Below, piece after piece: positions 61,631 through 64,000 of a stretch of DNA of 64,000 nt (positions within the stretch are counted from its first letter, which is position 1; the number at the start of each line of letters is the position of its first letter). The stretch is from Pseudomonas bohemica (GTDB lineage: Bacteria; Pseudomonadota; Gammaproteobacteria; Pseudomonadales; Pseudomonadaceae). The position numbers and the translations under genes were made by a program. The notes below the pieces were generated by a model. That model worked only from the letters and a program-made list of their open reading frames with translations. It did not search any database and had not been told where the DNA came from. The stretch covers positions 27,098-91,097 of the forward strand of contig NZ_NKHL01000119.1 of NCBI RefSeq assembly GCF_002934685.1. Reading direction: 5' to 3'.

Positions 61631-62136
61631 TTCGTAGACCTTTGAGTGGATAGGGCCACGCAAGCTTCGCTGCTAAACGAAATGAGGGTGGCAGCTTTGA
61701 CACGGGTTAGCAGACTGGTCCCAAAGGCCAAAAACCAGCGCACGCGAAGGTGCCCCGCGCAAAGCCGCCATAACGCGGTTTTGCTGGCTATTGGAGACAA
61801 TTCAGGCTGCTAAACCCGGACGCTGATTTTCAGCGACCGACGCAGCCTAAAGATCGAAACTCCAAGGCACAAGCGGGTAAGAGTTTCTAGGAAATGTCCT
61901 TCGCAAGAAAGAGAGAGGGCTGTAAGAAAGAGGCTACAAATCGGGAATTTTGTTGCAGGAAATGGCGATTTTTAGACGAGGCATGGGGAGCCGAACAGGA
62001 ATTTCCAGCAGATGAAAAAATTGTGGGAGTGAGCTTGCTCACGAAACGGTCTGTACCTCCACAGCGACTTTGGCGCGTGTCAGTCAGTCCTCGTGAGCGA
62101 GCTCACTCCCACTGGGGAGGGCGACTTGCCCGTAAA
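61631..62136. other. Structured leader region and REPIN between small gene and putA
   Basis: 506 bp with no supported gene. Reading on the minus strand toward the small gene, nested stems lie at 61804-61848 (AGGCTGC/GCAGCCT enclosing CGCTGA-TTT-TCAGCG) and a hairpin CTGGT/ACCAG at 61715-61738. An open frame of 97 codons (61507-61800) crosses into the small gene in another phase and I do not count it as a gene. A REPIN lies at 62022-62112. Confidence 0.55.
62022..62112. repeat. REPIN, family B copy 5
   Basis: Left arm TGTGGGAGTGAGCTTGCTCA; right arm CGTGAGCGAGCTCACTCCCA. About 25 bp downstream of the putA stop. Confidence 0.88.
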
Positions 62137-64000
62137 TTACCCGATCGTCATCAAGCTCGCATTACCACCCGCTGCCGCAGTGTTCACGCTCAATGCGCGC
62201 TCGATCACCAGACGCTCCAGCGCGATGCTGGTTTCGCCTTTGGACAGGCCGTGGACGCCGATAATGGCGCCGCTGCGTTGTGCCACCTGCTCGCAGATCG
62301 CGCGCAACTGATCGGAGTCGCCGTGGTGCAGGACGGCTTCGACAACGGTGTCGTCCTTGCTCCAGTCAGCGACCAACTTGATGCGCGCCTGAACCTCTTT
62401 GGGCAGACGTTTGTAGAGCGGTTTGCTCAGCTCGCTGTCCGGGACGATCGCTGTGCTGCCAACCGCCAGAACAGCCGCCAGCTGCGTCAGCAAGTCGGTT
62501 TCGTCTTCGGCCAGACACAGCACATGCTCGCGCGGCAGGATGGTGTAGCTGTTGCGCTCGCCGGTCGGGCCGGCCAGCAGGCGAGTGATCCCGCTTTGGG
62601 ACTGCTCGGCGAATTGCGCGCACACTCCTTCAAGTTCCGCTTGTTGCTGGCTTGCGGCCCAGGCTTTCAACGCCATCAGCGGCTTGATCAGGTTGTCGCG
62701 CAGGCGGGTATCCGGTGTCGTGACGCCATCGCGCTGGGCGAAGGATTTCTGCACCGCGTCGGCCGGACGGGTCGAGAGCAGGCGATACAGGTACAGCGGA
62801 CCACCGGCTTTCGGACCGGTCCCCGACAAACCTTCACCACCGAACGGCTGGACGCCGACCACTGCACCCACGATGTTGCGGTTGACGTACATGTTGCCGG
62901 CGTTGACCGAGTCGATCACCTTGGCGATGGTTTCGTCGATGCGCGTGTGCACGCCCAGCGTCAGGCCATAGCCCGATGCGTTGATCTGGCCGATCAGTTG
63001 GTCCAGCTCTTTGCGCTTGTAGCGCACGACGTGCAGGACCGGACCAAAGATTTCGCGTTGCAGCTCATCGAAGCTTTCCAGCTCGATCAGGGTTGGCATC
63101 ACGTAGGTGCCGCGCTTGATTTCTTCGCTGTCGGCGATGGCCACCTGATACACGTTGCGGCCTTTGTCGCGCATGGCCTGGATGTGTTTCTCGATGCCGG
63201 CCTTGGCTTCAGCGTCGATCACTGGGCCAATATCCACCGACAGACGTTCCGGGTTACCCAGACGGTTTTCAGCCATGGCGCCCTTGAGCATCTCGATGAC
63301 GCGGTCGGCAGAGTCTTCCTGCAGGCACAGCACGCGCAATGCCGAGCAACGCTGACCGGCGCTGTCGAACGCCGAGGACACCACGTCGATGACGACCTGT
63401 TCGGTCAGGGCCGAGGAGTCAACGATCATCGCGTTCTGGCCGCCGGTTTCGGCGATCAGTGGAATCGGACGACCCTGGGAGTCGAGGCGTCCGGCGATGT
63501 TGCGTTGCAGCAGGCGAGCGACTTCGGTGGAACCGGTGAACATCACGCCTTTGACCCGGTCATCACCGACCAGACGCGCACCCACGGTTTCACCACGGCC
63601 CGGCAGTAGTTGCACCACACCTTCAGGGATGCCGGCTTCCAGCAGGATGCGCACGGCTTGAGCGGCGATCAGTGGGGTCTGCTCGGCGGGCTTGGCCAGT
63701 ACGGGGTTGCCGGCAGCCAGCGCGGCGGCGACCTGACCGCTGAAAATCGCCAGTGGGAAGTTCCACGGGCTGATGCACACCACAGGGCCCAGCGGGCGAT
63801 GGGCGTCGTTGCTGAAATCATTGCGTGCCTGCACCGCGTAGTAGCGCAGAAAATCCACCGCTTCACGCACTTCGGCGATGGCATTGGCGTAGGTCTTGCC
63901 CGCTTCACGAGCCAAGAGGCCCATCAGCGGCTGGATCTCGGCTTCCATCAGGTCTGCAGCGCGCTCGAGAATGGTCGCCCGTTCCGCAGGAGGCGTGGCT
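62137..64000 (-). CDS. putA: Bifunctional proline dehydrogenase / P5C dehydrogenase PutA, C-terminal part
   Basis: Partial gene: the frame stays open to the right edge, so only the last 620 or so residues are seen. This part is the delta-1-pyrroline-5-carboxylate dehydrogenase module (aldehyde dehydrogenase fold) plus C-terminal domain: PWNFPLAIF, FTGSTEVARLL, ETGGQNAMIVDSSALTEQVV with the general base, and DSAGQRCSALRVL with the catalytic Cys. The C-terminal domain ends GGNASLMTIG. The proline dehydrogenase and any N-terminal DNA-binding domain lie outside the window. Confidence 0.95.
   Translation of the reverse strand, partial: ATPPAERATILERAADLMEAEIQPLMGLLAREAGKTYANAIAEVREAVDFLRYYAVQARNDFSNDAHRPLGPVVCISPWNFPLAIFSGQVAAALAAGNPVLAKPAEQTPLIAAQAVRILLEAGIPEGVVQLLPGRGETVGARLVGDDRVKGVMFTGSTEVARLLQRNIAGRLDSQGRPIPLIAETGGQNAMIVDSSALTEQVVIDVVSSAFDSAGQRCSALRVLCLQEDSADRVIEMLKGAMAENRLGNPERLSVDIGPVIDAEAKAGIEKHIQAMRDKGRNVYQVAIADSEEIKRGTYVMPTLIELESFDELQREIFGPVLHVVRYKRKELDQLIGQINASGYGLTLGVHTRIDETIAKVIDSVNAGNMYVNRNIVGAVVGVQPFGGEGLSGTGPKAGGPLYLYRLLSTRPADAVQKSFAQRDGVTTPDTRLRDNLIKPLMALKAWAASQQQAELEGVCAQFAEQSQSGITRLLAGPTGERNSYTILPREHVLCLAEDETDLLTQLAAVLAVGSTAIVPDSELSKPLYKRLPKEVQARIKLVADWSKDDTVVEAVLHHGDSDQLRAICEQVAQRSGAIIGVHGLSKGETSIALERLVIERALSVNTAAAGGNASLMTIG

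Noticed and set aside
61894..63609. Open frame of 571 codons on the plus strand opposite putA
   Set aside because: Runs through a REPIN and then antisense to conserved aldehyde dehydrogenase codons.
1..64000. tRNA, rRNA, integrase or insertion sequence signatures
   Set aside because: None recognised on reading both strands; a dedicated RNA search was not possible.

Overview
This window is a stretch of chromosome from a fluorescent Pseudomonas (P. fluorescens or P. syringae lineage). Coding density and G+C are high, and the gene order (rsmE-tatCBA-hisEI-ubiB-ubiJ-ubiE, the pha cluster, hslVU, argS, priA, rpmE, maeB, mrcA, pilMNOPQ, aroKB, gltBD, hemE, ynfM/ynfL-like pair, parA-like, selO, mscK-like, nhaP2, acyl-CoA dehydrogenase) follows the order I recall from P. 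aeruginosa PAO1 (about PA5071 down to PA5020). Most of the window is core genome. No rRNA, tRNA, insertion sequence, integrase or CRISPR array was seen.

Layout. 1-355 is a 151-bp tandem repeat array of REP type. 356-6528 (minus strand) is one tightly packed run, ubiE-ubiJ-ubiB-hisI-hisE-tatA-tatB-tatC-rsmE, with several ATGA-type overlaps: ubiquinone biosynthesis, histidine biosynthesis and twin-arginine export. 6670-14135 is the medium-chain-length polyhydroxyalkanoate (PHA) locus: a small PHA-system gene and phasins phaI-phaF on the plus strand, convergent with phaC1-phaZ-phaC2-phaD on the minus strand. 14489-22159 (minus) holds a DUF971 gene, hslV-hslU, argS with a SPOR-domain gene, and priA. 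22328-24839 (plus) holds rpmE, a secreted thermonuclease-like gene and malic enzyme. mrcA (PBP1a) is divergent from the type IV pilus assembly operon pilMNOPQ, which runs on into aroK-aroB-damX-like. gltB-gltD and hemE follow. 43777-55669 holds a transporter/LysR pair, a lipoprotein, an orphan ParA ATPase, an orphan PAAR protein, trxC, selO, an MscK-like channel and an NhaP2-type antiporter. 59393-64000 holds an acyl-CoA dehydrogenase, a small Pseudomonas-type gene behind a structured leader, and the C-terminal part of putA, which leaves the window.

The standout is 55927-59310: a 1127-residue predicted toxin between nhaP2 and the acyl-CoA dehydrogenase. Its C-terminal third carries the signature residues of the large clostridial toxin glycosyltransferase family (TcdA/TcdB, GT44): HQIWLG, SDVLR and a DCD metal motif, with D-to-DXD spacing identical to TcdB. 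Its N-terminal half looks like the dermonecrotic-type domain DUF6543 followed by two hydrophobic stretches. Base composition in its 5' part is clearly lower in G+C than its neighbours, and by recalled PAO1 synteny it is an insertion. It is the best candidate here for an undescribed system.

Intergenic DNA is rich in repeats: two families of paired REP elements (REPINs, five copies each), the 151-bp array, and a separate family of AAGCTGC/CAAGCC hairpins. Several operator-like palindromes lie next to gltB, pilM/mrcA, the LysR gene and selO.
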